NCBI GenBank assembly: GCA_020809705.1
Contig: CP085833.1
Coordinates: 4,650,001-4,714,000, forward strand
Source: Calonectria ilicicola
Taxonomy: Eukaryota > Ascomycota > Sordariomycetes > Hypocreales > Nectriaceae
Direction: 5' to 3'
Length of the DNA: 64,000 nucleotides
Shown here: in pieces, positions 12,250-23,692 of the stretch
Numbering within the stretch: position 1 is the stretch's first letter
Layout: each line of letters opens with the position of its first letter
The notes under the pieces: model-generated
What the model saw: the letters and a program-made list of their open reading frames with translations, nothing else
Database searches by the model: none
What the model was told of the DNA's origin: nothing
Made by a program: the position numbers and the translations under genes

Positions 12250-13066
12250 TGTCGAATTTTCTGTCCGGGATTGGACTTGAGCCTCAGAGATAAATGTGTA
12301 AAATTTTACTTCTTTTTGTCTCTTGTCCTGCGGTGTTCAGATAAGCAGAAATAATATGATGAGAAGGTTGACCATTGAAATGTCATTTTTGTGGCGATAT
12401 TTATATAGAACATTCTTTTTCTCGCTGTGAATTTCCTCCACCTGAAACTTGGTACGGCAGAGTGTATAGCAGGTAGGAAGAAAGGGGATAGCACAGGAGG
12501 ATCCAGCCATCCCTCCATCAACCCACGTATTATGCCTCTATCGGGCTCGTATTCTGTTGATCCATTTCAGCCAGCCATGGATGGGTGGCCCCACTAGATA
12601 ATTCCACGTATTACGCAGTTATCGGGGCTTTATTTTTGGGTTGAGCCTTGTTGGCCTGTGCATCGACTAGGATTGGAAGATCGAGCTAATGATGCGGCGA
12701 AAGCAGCGGCATGGAGTGCTAGAAGGCCCGATTAAGTCCGAGACTCGAGGATGATGTCTAGTTTTGGGGCTGTAGATAAGGGATTTTCCGTTGTTGTTTC
12801 GTATTACAATTGATGCAAGAACTCCTTTTTTTTTCTGTTTTTTTTTTTAGCTGATGGTTTCCTCCTCACTCAAATATGACGTAGCCAACATCAGGCATCG
12901 AGTCTTGCCGCTTTTCAAATTTCCCAATAGTAAATCTATTTAATACCCATGATTACAGACAAAAGCCATATTTGTGAAGAGAGACACCATCATTGGACAT
13001 TCTATCGACTCACTGCATAATAACCAGGTCATTCTACTGTACTCTGAATCAAATTCAACTTCTCAA
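12250..13066. promoter_or_regulatory. Shared divergent promoter of RTA1 and chitin synthase genes
   Basis: 817 bp between two divergent ATGs. It contains a near-direct repeat (12523-12548 and 12604-12629, core CACGTATTAYGC) and long T tracts at about 12827-12850. No canonical TATA box is clear. Confidence 0.5.
12523..12629. repeat. Pair of about 26-bp near-direct repeats in the divergent promoter
   Basis: The copies at 12523-12548 and 12604-12629 share CCACGTATTAYGC, a 3-bp variable spacer and TATCGGG. The 12-base core recurs exactly at 18717-18728. This could be a binding site for a regulator or the debris of a small repeat. Confidence 0.55.
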
Positions 13067-16000
13067 ATGGCCACCAATCACGCATCAACTGACGAATATA
13101 CTACTACTAATCGTTCGGCCACTCAGATGATATCTGACATTCCGTCTTCGGACCCAATAATTGCGCATATTGCTAGCCGCTTCTATGAATCGATTAATAT
13201 TACCCGATTGTCGTCCAATGCTTTTGCGGTCCTCAACAATTATGACAGGGGAAAACCCCGTTCAGGTGGTTGGGTTGACAGGACAAGCGAACGGGAGATA
13301 TTTGAACTTGTGGAATGCGCACTTATCCGATTGAAGTGGCACTCTGAAAACCAGACCTTTATGTTTCTGTATGTTTCGCCCAGAGAATTAATTTGGAACA
13401 ATATGAATTGGCTAACACAAACGGGTTAAAGAGGGGAACGTGGCTCAGGGAAATCCACAATTCGCAATTTCATTCTAGACACAATCCTCGGAAAATGTAC
13501 CGCTCCAGTCTCAACAGCCCTAACTCTGGCCACATCTGTTTTCGACATGCTTACGACAGTAAAAACTACTTCCTCGAAAGCCTCTAAAGTCGGTTTACTC
13601 TGCGAACTTCAGTATGACACATCCGACATGGAATCGAAGCTGGTGGGTGGCTCAATTTTGAGCCACAACGTTCAGCAAAGTCAGATACTTGATGGGCTCG
13701 CCGGCGAGTGTTCTTTCGAGATTTTATGTCTTTTGGTTGCAGGCGCTTCGAAAGAAGAGCAGGAGCACCTTGGCTTAAAATGTGACCGAGGATCAACACA
13801 AACCTGGCGGTACTTGAGCCGGTCGGTTCGCCTTCGGAAAACCCCGGAATGCATCGAGCGCTTTGAACTGTTTAAGTCAGCGCTTTGGGAACTCAACTTT
13901 CAGCCAAGTGAGGTGACCCAAATTTGTGAAGTATTGGCTGTGGTCATCCATATTGGTCAGCTTGAATTTCAAGATTCAGCGACATACCTAGATGGAGAAA
14001 ACGATCAAAATGATATTCTTTTGAGCGAGGGTTTAGTTCAAGTGAAGAACAAGAAGATTCTTGGCCTCATATCTCAATTTCTTGCTGTAGAATATTCTTC
14101 CCTGGAGAAACTGTTTCAAAGTCAGACAAAACGATTGAATAACGAGACCGTCACAATCGTGCTGGATTCCGAAAAGGCGCGGCTTAATGCAGACAATATT
14201 GCAAGTACACTTTACGCTCAACTCCTGGATCATGTGTTAAGCAAAATCAACAAGACTATTAGTGCACCAGATGATTCGATTTTTAATACAGTCTCTCTAG
14301 TCGACTTTCCTGGCTTTTCGTTCGCGCCATCTCCCAACTCTGCAATGAGTCAGCTTATAGACAATTCGACTGCGGAATACATGTGGAATTTGCATATGTA
14401 CGACCGCAGAAAAAAGGGAGATATTCTTGCAGCTGAAGAGATTGGCGTTGAACATCCAGCATACTTTGATAATTCCCAAGCAATGAAGGATCTCTTTGGT
14501 CGCTCTGGCCTATTTAGCATTTTGAACCAACACCACCGTTTCTATTATACTGATACACGGCTGTTCCAGAGTTTACGGAGTCGATTTAACGGGGAAAGCA
14601 AGATTATTCATGTCAACTCGCAACTGACAGGCACGCTTTCGGAGGGGTCTCTTGGTGGTACTTCCACTACTTCTTTCACTGTAAAGCATTATGCAGCGGA
14701 AATTGAATATCCAATCAATGGTATGATGAGTCAAGAATGGGAACTGATACCGATTGATCTTCGGCAACTTATAAGATCTTCTATGAGCGAATTCGTGATT
14801 GGGATATTTGAGGAACAACTGGTTCCCAATTTGCTATCTACGCAAGCTTTCGGGGAGGTTGTGGAAACTTATTCAGAGCAGATTCATGAATCCGCACAGC
14901 CACTTTTGCATGATTTGGTTTCAGAAGGTGATGTCCGCGTCACAAATCGTTCAACGATTATTGACAATCCCGAATACACTTCGACCCGACTATTGAGAAC
15001 GCTGCGGAAGATTAGCCAGATTATAAAGAATCCCAATGCCAACACCTACAGCATTTTCTGCCTCAATTCGAACGATCGCGGGGTATCAAAAAGTTTCAAC
15101 ACAGCATGCGTTAGATCTCAAATACTCACACTCGCCATTCCTGAACTTGTTGAAAGCACTCGCTGCGCTGATTTCAATATGTCTATGCCTTTGAACCGCT
15201 TCATTTCTTTGGCTGCTCCTGATATGGCATTCAGTGGCCATGATAGGGGTGTTGTGGAAGCGATTGTGCGAAAGCTTGCATGGCCGAAGAATGAGGCCCT
15301 CGTTGGTTCCACCCGCATACTTTTGAGTGAAGCACGCTGGATGGCTTTACGAGAAATGACAAAAGGCGATGTGGCGTCTCTGCGCGGTCTGTTAAGCTCG
15401 GATAGAGACATGAGCACGAGACAACCTGAGATTGACATTTCCATTGAGTACCATGGCCTTTCCAGCCACGTCAGTCATCCTTATGGAACAGGTTCAGGTC
15501 ATATTAATAGAGCTGAGTCTCCTAAGCCCGAGATCAAGTTCAAATCTACCAATAACGAAACACGAGAGGCATCGAAAATGGCATCCCTGTCTACAGAGGA
15601 TTCACGCCGCAAACTTTGGATCTTTATGGTGTATACCTTAACATTCTTCATTCCCGACTTTAGTATCCGTCACCTCGGAAGAATGTCGAACAGAGATGTC
15701 AGAACGGCTTGGAGAGAGAAGGTGGCTATCAACATTATAATTTGGCTGTGTTGTGCTGTCTCCCTCTTTGTCGTTATTTTCCTTCCTTTACTTATCTGCC
15801 CGAAACAAGACGTCTTTAACGACAATGAGCTCTCTACACACAATGGAAAGAAGCATCACAAACGGCCATATGTAGCCATTCGCGGAGAAGTCTTTGACCT
15901 TTCATCCTTTATCCCGAATCACTACCCACCTTATTTATCTTCCAGGTTGCTGTCACAGTACGCCGGCATGGACGTAACCTCTCTTTTCCCTGTCCAAGTC

Positions 16001-18085
16001 TCTGCCCTGTGTGCGGGGGTGAGTGGGTCAATTAGCGACACTGTTACTCTGGATTACAAGCCTTATAACTACACGACATATCCAGAAGCAATCGATAGCC
16101 AGGAGCTTTACGCTCAATACCATGACTTCCGCTCTTTTACCAATGACAGCCGACCGGACTGGTTTACGGAGCAAATGATCATGCTTCGGTCGAAATATAA
16201 AAAAGGCAACATGGGTTACTCATCAGAGGCTATTAGGAGGCTGTCTCGAACAAAACACAGATCCGTTGCTATCTTGGGAGGTCGAGTTTATGATATGACT
16301 TCCTACATTGCTGGAGGACGTCGTCAATACACAAAAGAGGGAAAGCCCATGAAAAGCCAAAGCAATGTTACAAACTTCATGGATGATCTGGTTGTGCAAC
16401 TATTTCAGCAAGATTCGGGAGAAGATGTCACGGCGTCTTGGCGATCTCTTGACATTGAGAGGAACATTAAAGAGCGAATGAAAGTTTGTCTCGACAATCT
16501 CTTTTATGTTGGAGACCTAGACACAAGAAGTTCTTCAAAATGCAAATTTGCAGAATGGTTTCCCTTGGTCGTTTCCGTTCTCCTCTGCAGTGTTATTGCT
16601 TTCAAGTTTGCCTCCTCACTTCAATTGGGTAATCGACCTATGCCAGAGAACAAGCCTAAATTTCTGCTCTGTCAAATTCCAGCATATACTGAAGATGAGG
16701 ATTCTCTAAGACGGGCTATCGACTCGATTACCAGGATGACATACGATGATAAGCACAAACTGCTCGTTATTGTGTGTGATGGACTAGTCGTTGGCGAAGG
16801 AAACGATAGATCTACGCCTCGAATAGTCTTGGACATTCTTGGTATACCGGAAGGCGTATCCCCCAAGCCACTTGCCTTTGAGTCTATCAGCCAAGATGCT
16901 CTAAGAGAAAATAGAGGCCAGGTCTTCTCCGGTCTCTATGAAGCCTACGGCCACTTGGTTCCGTTTCTTGTCATTGTGAAAGTCGGAAACCCCTCTGAGT
17001 TGTCTCGCCCTGGTAACCGTGGCAAAAGAGACTCTCAGATGATCATGATGAGATTTCTCAACCGCGTGCACTACGAGTTGCCAATGTCAGCACTGGAACT
17101 TGAAATTTATCATCATATGAATACCATCATCGGAGTAAACCCAGCACTCTATGAATTCATCCTCCAGATTGATGCAGACACAGTTGTCGCCAAAGATGCT
17201 GCCATGCACATGGTAGCGGAGTTTCTCCATGATACGCGCCTTCTTGCTGTCTGCGGAGAGACTGCCATTAGCAATGCAAAGGCTACATGGGTAACAATGA
17301 TGCAGGTTTATGAATACTTCATCTCACACAATTTGAGTAAGGCATTTGAATCATTATTCGGTTGTGTTACATGCCTTCCTGGTTGTTTTTCCATGTACCG
17401 TGTCTTTGCAGAAGGCAGCGGGAAACCGCTCTTTGTCTCGCACGAGATCATCAAATCATATGCCACAATATGTGTTGACACATTGCATATGAAAAATCTA
17501 CTCTCCCTTGGAGAGGATCGATACCTAACCACGCTTCTCCTTAAACACCACGGCAAATACAAAATGAGATTTTCGTTTGCAGCCCGTGCCTGGACAGTCG
17601 CGCCAGAGACTTGGAGTGTCTTTTTATCACAACGTCGTCGCTGGATTAATTCGACAGTTCACAACCTCATTGAGCTGCTCACAATACCCCATATATGCGG
17701 GTTTTTCTGCTTTAGTATGCATTTCGTGGTCATCATTGATCTAATAACGACAGTGGTGCAACCCATGGCCATCGCATACATTATATATATGATAGTCGAA
17801 ATCATCCGCAACCCAAAGGCTCTCCCCATCATTGCTATCGTCATATTAGTAGTTGTCTATGGGATCCCACTTCTTACCTTCCTCATACGCCGCAAGTGGG
17901 AAATGGCCGGATGGATGATAGTATATCTCGCCTCTCTCCCCATGTTCTCTTTATACCTGCCTCTGTATTCCTTCTGGCACATGGATGATTTTCATTGGGG
18001 AAATACGCGTCTAGTCGCGAGAGGGGATAATGAAAGGGCTATGGAAGATGATGCCAGCACAGAGGGGATGCTTGTTACACATTAG
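13067..18085 (+). CDS. Chitin synthase with myosin-motor-like domain (class VII-type)
   Basis: Plasma-membrane glycosyltransferase that adds N-acetylglucosamine from UDP-GlcNAc to chitin. Exons 13067-13368 and 13432-18085 give 1651 residues; the 63-bp intron (GTATGT, GCTAAC, AAAG) joins FMFL to a P-loop GERGSGKST at about residue 102. The start MATNHAS is the one expected for a short N-terminus before the motor domain. Order: degenerate myosin head (about 1-780), membrane segments (about 830-892), cytochrome-b5-like repeats (YVAIRGEVFDLSSF near 914, RSVAILGGRVYDMTSY near 1045), a membrane segment near 1143, then the catalytic domain with DGLVVGEG (1218), QIDADT (1347), EDRYLTTLLLK (1462) and QRRRWINST (1502), and C-terminal helices. 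There is no C-terminal DEK domain, which favours class VII over class V. The motor domain is short and divergent, although its P-loop is intact. The usual class V partner is not adjacent; RTA1 is. Confidence 0.93.
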
Positions 18086-19439
18086 CGATATGAGTATTGC
18101 AATCATAGAGGTGGATGAATTCTAACACCATGTTGCTTGAAATGATGCTCAACTGTTCAACCATTTTTAGTCTCAAAAACCTTTGTAATAAGGGTAGCTA
18201 TACACATATCTGATCAATGAAATTTGGGTATTCGGTTTATTGGTGTCTCAGCCAGCTACTACGATCTAATCGCATCCATTGCTCCTGTCATTTTTAATCC
18301 CTTGGAGCTCATACCCACATTTTTCTTAATGCATGAGTATTTCGTGTCCTCTCTTCGACAACCAGAGCGTCTTACGATCTGTGATACAATTTGAAAATCT
18401 GGGTTAGGCGATGGGGATATTTTCAGATTAGTCTCACCCATCTAAGTAGCAGGTGCTGCCAAGGTTGTATTAAGTTAGATGAAATGAGGCACAACCATGG
18501 GGGTAAAATATTGTAGGAGTGCTCCCAATTCGCGGCTAGTTGCTTCAACAAGTTGGCACATTCACCGCGTAACTCATCCAGTCGAGTTGGTCCGAGGCAT
18601 GCCGAGGTCAGGAAGTTGGAATTAGTTCTCTCAATACGAGATATGCATGTGACAAGGAACGCTAAGCAAGCCGACCTGAGACTATTCTGGTAAGCCATTA
18701 CGGTACAGCGGTATTACACGTATTATGCATCTGGAAAGGAAAATGCTTTTAAACGAAAAGACGAGAAAATTTGGGATTGGATCCACCCTTGTTGACATGG
18801 GACCGGCGAATTGCTCGGCTTGTCCCAAGCGCCTGAACGGATAAGCATGAAGTCAGAGTGGGACTTATCAAATCGAGACCCATTCACGTTCACACACTAA
18901 GCCGCAAATTTCGTTTGATGGCAAGCCCAAGTTAGCTCCCGCTTGATTACTGCTGCTCTAGCACGGAGAACGCATATTTCGGGACAACCCACTCCATGGG
19001 ATCCAAACTTGCAGGCAAGTTACCCACACCACCTAGCCAGACGTAACCTTGAAACCAGGGATTCACTCCGCCTCGGAATATAATTGACCGTAAAATCATG
19101 TCGCCTCTCTTCCAAGGTTTTCGAGGTGTGTTCCGCGTATTCATGGCCAATTATGCGTGGTGTACTTCGCCTCATCTAATCAAGGTTTCAAGAGGATCGA
19201 ACGGAAGCAATGAGCTATTTGAAGCGCTCAAGACCCTCGAGGGTCACGGGGCTGATCTCAATATTTAACTGTTTGCTACATCCATCCTCTGTTTACATCA
19301 GAAATGCACCAGCCTGCAGTGAGCAATTGCACTATGCCATCATTGGAAAAATCCATCAAGGATTCGGGCATTCGTTTTAAATAAACCTATCAGACCTTAC
19401 TTTGAGAGGATATCCTTAACCTTCGACAAAACGGAAACA
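18086..19439. other. Intergenic region, no gene supported
   Basis: Small minus-strand ORFs at 18259-18441, 18423-18698 and 18947-19150 have no recognisable domain. A third copy of the CACGTATTATGC core lies at 18717-18728. The stretch before 19440 is the promoter of the MFS gene; no TATA box is clear. Confidence 0.5.
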
Positions 19440-21046
19440 ATGACACCCACCGCCGCCGAGGATTATGGCTCGTGCCCAACTCTTGTCGACTGGGATGGAC
19501 CAGATGATAGCCAGAACCCAATGAACTGGAGTAATTCCAAGAAATGTGTCAACCTCATCATCCTATCTCTTCTCACAATACTGACGTAAGCCGCCCGTGT
19601 TGATTTTCTGGTGTTGTGCTAAGCAATTGCAGCCCATTAGGTTCTTCAATGTTCGCACCCGGGATACCCGCTATTTTAGACGAATTTAATGAGCATTCTG
19701 CCGTCTTATCTACCTTTATCATGTCTGTCTATATTATCGGATTCGCTTTTGGGCCTTTCTTAGTTGCGCCCTTGAGTGAATTATTTGGTCGGCGGCCGCT
19801 CTATATTTCAGGCAATATTCTTTTCGTCATATTTGCGGTAGCGACAGGTTTCAGCCAAAATTTAACCATGATGGTTGTATTTCGATTATTCATGGGCTTC
19901 GCTGGATGTGTACCCGTTACTCTCGGCGGCGGCAGTATTGCAGATATGATACCGGCCACTCAACGTGGGAGAGCCATGTCAGCCTGGTCACTCGGGCCTC
20001 TCTTGGGTCCTTGTATTGGTCCCATCGCTGGGGGGTATTTAATACAAGCCGCATCATGGAGGTGGGTGTTTTGGTTTATATCTATTCTGGTGAGTTTTAA
20101 TTGAAAATTTATGCAGATCCTGTGTTAACTAGGAGTCTAGGGAGCGATATTTATCCCCATTAACTTCTTGTACTTGGAAGAGTCATTTGCTCCAGTGCTT
20201 TTGGAGCAGAAAACAAAACAACTACGCATATCGACCGGAAACCCCAATTTGCGCAGTCATATGGCGTTGGATTCAAGCATCCAGCAGCAATTCAAAAGAG
20301 CGATATCTCGCCCGTTGAGACTATTATTTTTCACGCCCATCATTAGCTTGCTTGCTTTTCATGTTGCCGTAACCTACGGCACTTTAAATTTACTTGTTAC
20401 TACCTTTTCTTTTGTATATCCTGAGCAATACGGGTTTGAGGAAGGCCAAAGTGGTCTTACATATTTGCCCGCTGGTATTGGCATGGTAATTGGTGTTGTC
20501 ATTTTCGGACAACTGACCGATCTCGCCGTCAAGCGACACAAGGCCCGAGGGTTGGAACATAAACCTGAAGTCCGGCTTTTGCCATTTATAACTATTCCAA
20601 GTGGCTTAGCATTACCGACAGGGCTGTTTATATATGGTTGGACAGCTGAGAAACACATACACTGGATCGTACCTATGATTGGAGTCATGATCTTTACTAT
20701 TGGTATGATGGGTCTTACGGTGAGTACACCCCTTCAGACAAAATATCGCCAGTCTGTGCTCAAAAAAGCCCCAACTGACATATGTGAACAGGTGAGTATC
20801 CAAGGTTACGTCATCGATACCTACTCCCGACATGCTGCATCCGCATCAGCAGCCTTGACAGCTTTGAAATCTCTTCTCGGAGCATTACTTCCACTCGGAG
20901 GGTTGCAGATGTATAGATCACTTGGTCTAGGATGGGGAAATAGTTTGTTAGCATTTGTCGCACTGGCACTTGCACCAATGCCAGTAGCTCTCTACTATTT
21001 AGGAGAAGGGATCCGCAAACGGGGAAAACCGCATCGCCGAATTTAA
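19440..21046 (+). CDS. MFS transporter, drug:H+ antiporter (DHA1-like)
   Basis: Twelve-helix plasma-membrane transporter of 478 residues. Exons are 19440-19585, 19633-20089, 20141-20719 and 20792-21046; introns are 47, 51 and 72 bp. The N-terminus has the LVDWDGPDD..NPMNWS signature of fungal DHA1 proteins. The loop between helices 2 and 3 has SELFGRRPLY, and the helix 5 antiporter motif is GPLLGPCIGPIAGGYL. The third intron contains no in-frame stop and is a multiple of three, so its retention would only insert 24 residues in a loop; the spliced form restores a normal helix and is preferred. The gene is tail to tail with the Zn2Cys6 regulator 235 bp away. The family exports diverse small toxic molecules and metabolites; the substrate is unknown. 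Confidence 0.9.
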
Positions 21047-21280
21047 AGTTGGAGGATTAGAATGTTAAAAAGCAGATATACAGCGGGCCGACACAATTGG
21101 GTCGCCGATCAAGCCCAAATTGCACGACAGGGCACTCATGGATCTAAACACCACAAGATGATCATACCTTCAAATTGAAGTTCCTTTATTACGCAATGTT
21201 CGAGCAGACTTTTCTCGATCAAATCAACCACCTTTTTATTAAGCTGTAGCCCCTAATTATCTCCGCCGGGTCGCACGTCA

Positions 21281-22461
21281 TCATGTCGTGCCAGCCGCGA
21301 CAAGCCAATCTCTCCAGGCTTCACCCAAGTGCCTGTTGATTATATCCCACAAGTAATGTCCAGCGTTGTCAATCAGCCACACATCTTGACCATGTTTCAA
21401 CAGAGCGGCGTAATATCCCAACACTGCGATAGCTTCAGGTTGTCTCTCGGCAAGCAAGTCAATAAAATTCTCGGGCACAAGCAAAGCCCACCAAAATATT
21501 ATCTGTATAGCTCTCCCGTGTTTTCGCCCATTCTGCGCATCATCAAAGCCGATTTGTAGGAAGTGAAGGGCTTTTTGGCATGCTTGGCGTGTTTCTTCAT
21601 CCATGGAGCTTTTTTGGAGCAATTGCACTGCACGATCACAATCATGTCCTTGCGGTTCGAGTACAAAAATCTCTGTCCCCCAAGTGATAGCCTCTCGGAG
21701 CTCCGAATGCAGGAGGTGTGGCCATGCCTCAGCGGTCATCGCTTTGATGCTTCGATGCAGACGCACGTATCTCGTATAGCTCTCGAGAAAGCTCGCCAGA
21801 TCTCCTTCTCGCTGAGCAAGAACATCAGAAAGCAGGTGGCGGCCAAGAATAGAAGAGAACAGTAGGCGCGAAACACAAGATGTCCCATCAAAATCGCGCT
21901 TATCAGCATTGAATAATGAAATTGCATGGGTTTGCAGTCTCACAGCCTCTTGTGAATACACGTCTTTCATGGATCGGTTTAAAGTAGAGAGCCGACAGGC
22001 TGAAAGGGCAAGTGCCTGGGCCATGAGATATGGTGCCCCAAAGCCGTTGCGTATGACCATGTTTGGAGAGGAAAATAGATCCTGTCCCATATCCGGGACG
22101 AAGGTCTCAGCTGTGAAATGGTGTAGAAGCTCCAGGTGAAGTAGATTGACAACCATCCCCCCTTCTGGTGCCAGGTCCGGGGGAGAAGCCGGTTTTGCCA
22201 ATGGAAGCTTTTTAGGTGATGCTTTGAGAGGTTTTGTACGACTAGAGTTAGACCTTGCGTTTTTCACAGCTTGGGGCACGTAAACGCATTGGCGTTCACC
22301 TACGCGACAGTGTACACATGCTGGGCGATTCTCGTCGCACTGGGATGTGTTAGCCTTGAGAACTTTCTCGAAGAAAGTGAAACTACCTTAATGTGTCGTC
22401 GCTTACATTCGACACATCCCCGACGTGATTTGAAGTGGCCTCGACGTGTCTGACCTGCCAT
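21281..22461 (-). CDS. Zn2Cys6 binuclear-cluster transcription factor
   Basis: Predicted nuclear regulator of 377 residues. Exon 1 is 22461-22387 and exon 2 is 22339-21281, separated by a 47-bp GTAGTT..GCTAAC..CCAG intron that lies inside the zinc cluster, a common position in fungi. Spliced, the cluster reads C-x2-C-x6-C-x6-C-x2-C-x6-C at residues about 16-42 (CVECKRRHIK then CDENRPACVHC). A basic, proline/lysine-rich linker follows (KASPKKLPLAKP), then a helical middle region with LLHHFTAETF typical of fungal factors whose C-terminal half is a fungal_trans_2-like domain. The start at MAGQTRR was chosen because it places the cluster near the N-terminus; a further in-frame start exists at 22509. 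It is convergent with the MFS transporter, so control of that exporter is possible but unproven. Confidence 0.88.
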
Positions 22462-23692
22462 GGGAATATGTGTTCGTAGACTCTGGAAGAATAAATACAA
22501 GGTCGCCAAGGGCGCCAGTAATAGTCACTTCCCTGTTGGAAGTGATTGAAAAAAAAAAATTGAAAAAAAAAGATACCCTAGTAAATGATGTTCGCACCAC
22601 AAAGGATCTAAGGGGAAATGGTTGGGAGCGGGACAGACAGGATGTGCCAAACCCCAAGTAGATCGGCCTAAAACACGTGGCTAGACACGGAGATAACCCG
22701 ATCCCTCCGAATGGTTCAAAGCGCACAAGATACGACATGAGAATACGAGCCTAACTTAGCATGTCGACCCAGTTGATTATTTGAGAATTGGGTAAATTAT
22801 GCATTCAAATCGAATTGTGGTCCACCGCTGATTTCTTCGCTCAAGCAATCGGGTCGCTTGCAGGAGGCAGCCGAAGCATGGCTTGTGGGAACTAATTGGT
22901 TAGCTCCAATTGCGTAGGCTCAGACCACAAGACGCTAGTGCTCTGCAGAATATTATGCGCCGCAAAATTGACAAGACTCGCAATTACCCTAGAGTGCGAT
23001 CAAGCTGACGGGGATGCGATCACGATGATTGCTGTGATCATCTTTAGGGTATCGACACGGTGGGATACGGCTTGTGGAAGCAATCCGCCAGTCTCCAAAA
23101 AAAAAAAACCCTAATACCATCAATTATTCCACCACGCATTATACACCTGGGATTGATCTTTTGACTAAACTAAACTGTAACACGGTATCCATTTCAACTT
23201 GTCTTTCACCTCAGCTTCAATGCACAATTTACAGAGGTGTAATACAGTGAGATTTGACATCTATAGGACTTCTAGCAACTAAATTTAGAGTGCTTTCTGC
23301 CCGGACAGCTTTCGGAGGCATTTCTGAAGATAGAAAGCTCTCCGACAATGGGTCGATATATTCGCGTGCCGTAGATCCGACTGCGCCCCACTTGGACATT
23401 CTTGTCCTTCTATTGGTTGGCGGTGGGTCGGCTGAAAGCCACAGTAACCAACCATGAGCGTGATTTGTGCTGGCATCTCAAGGCAGCAGGCTGAATCAAG
23501 AAGGATCAATCTCACCCCAATTGCATTATTTATTGAATCAATCTGCCATTTGGAAGGCTTTAGGTCCTGGTTCTGCTAATCTATACCTTCTCTCTTTGTT
23601 TTTTATGTATCTATTCTTTGCTTTGGCTTTTTAACCGTCAACAAATCCACTTGGAGGCGCAACCGAGATCCACCACCTCCAAGAATTCCATC
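22462..23692. other. Intergenic region upstream of the giant NACHT-ankyrin gene
   Basis: 1.2 kb with A-runs at about 22548-22571 and 23096-23109. No domain-bearing ORF. The last roughly 100 bp before 23693 are pyrimidine-rich, like a 5' leader. Confidence 0.5.

Noticed and set aside
18259..19150. Minus-strand ORFs of 60-91 codons, one pair joinable by a GTGAGA..CCCAG intron
   Set aside because: No recognisable domain, short length and no signal peptide; could be a dead gene, but nothing supports a call.
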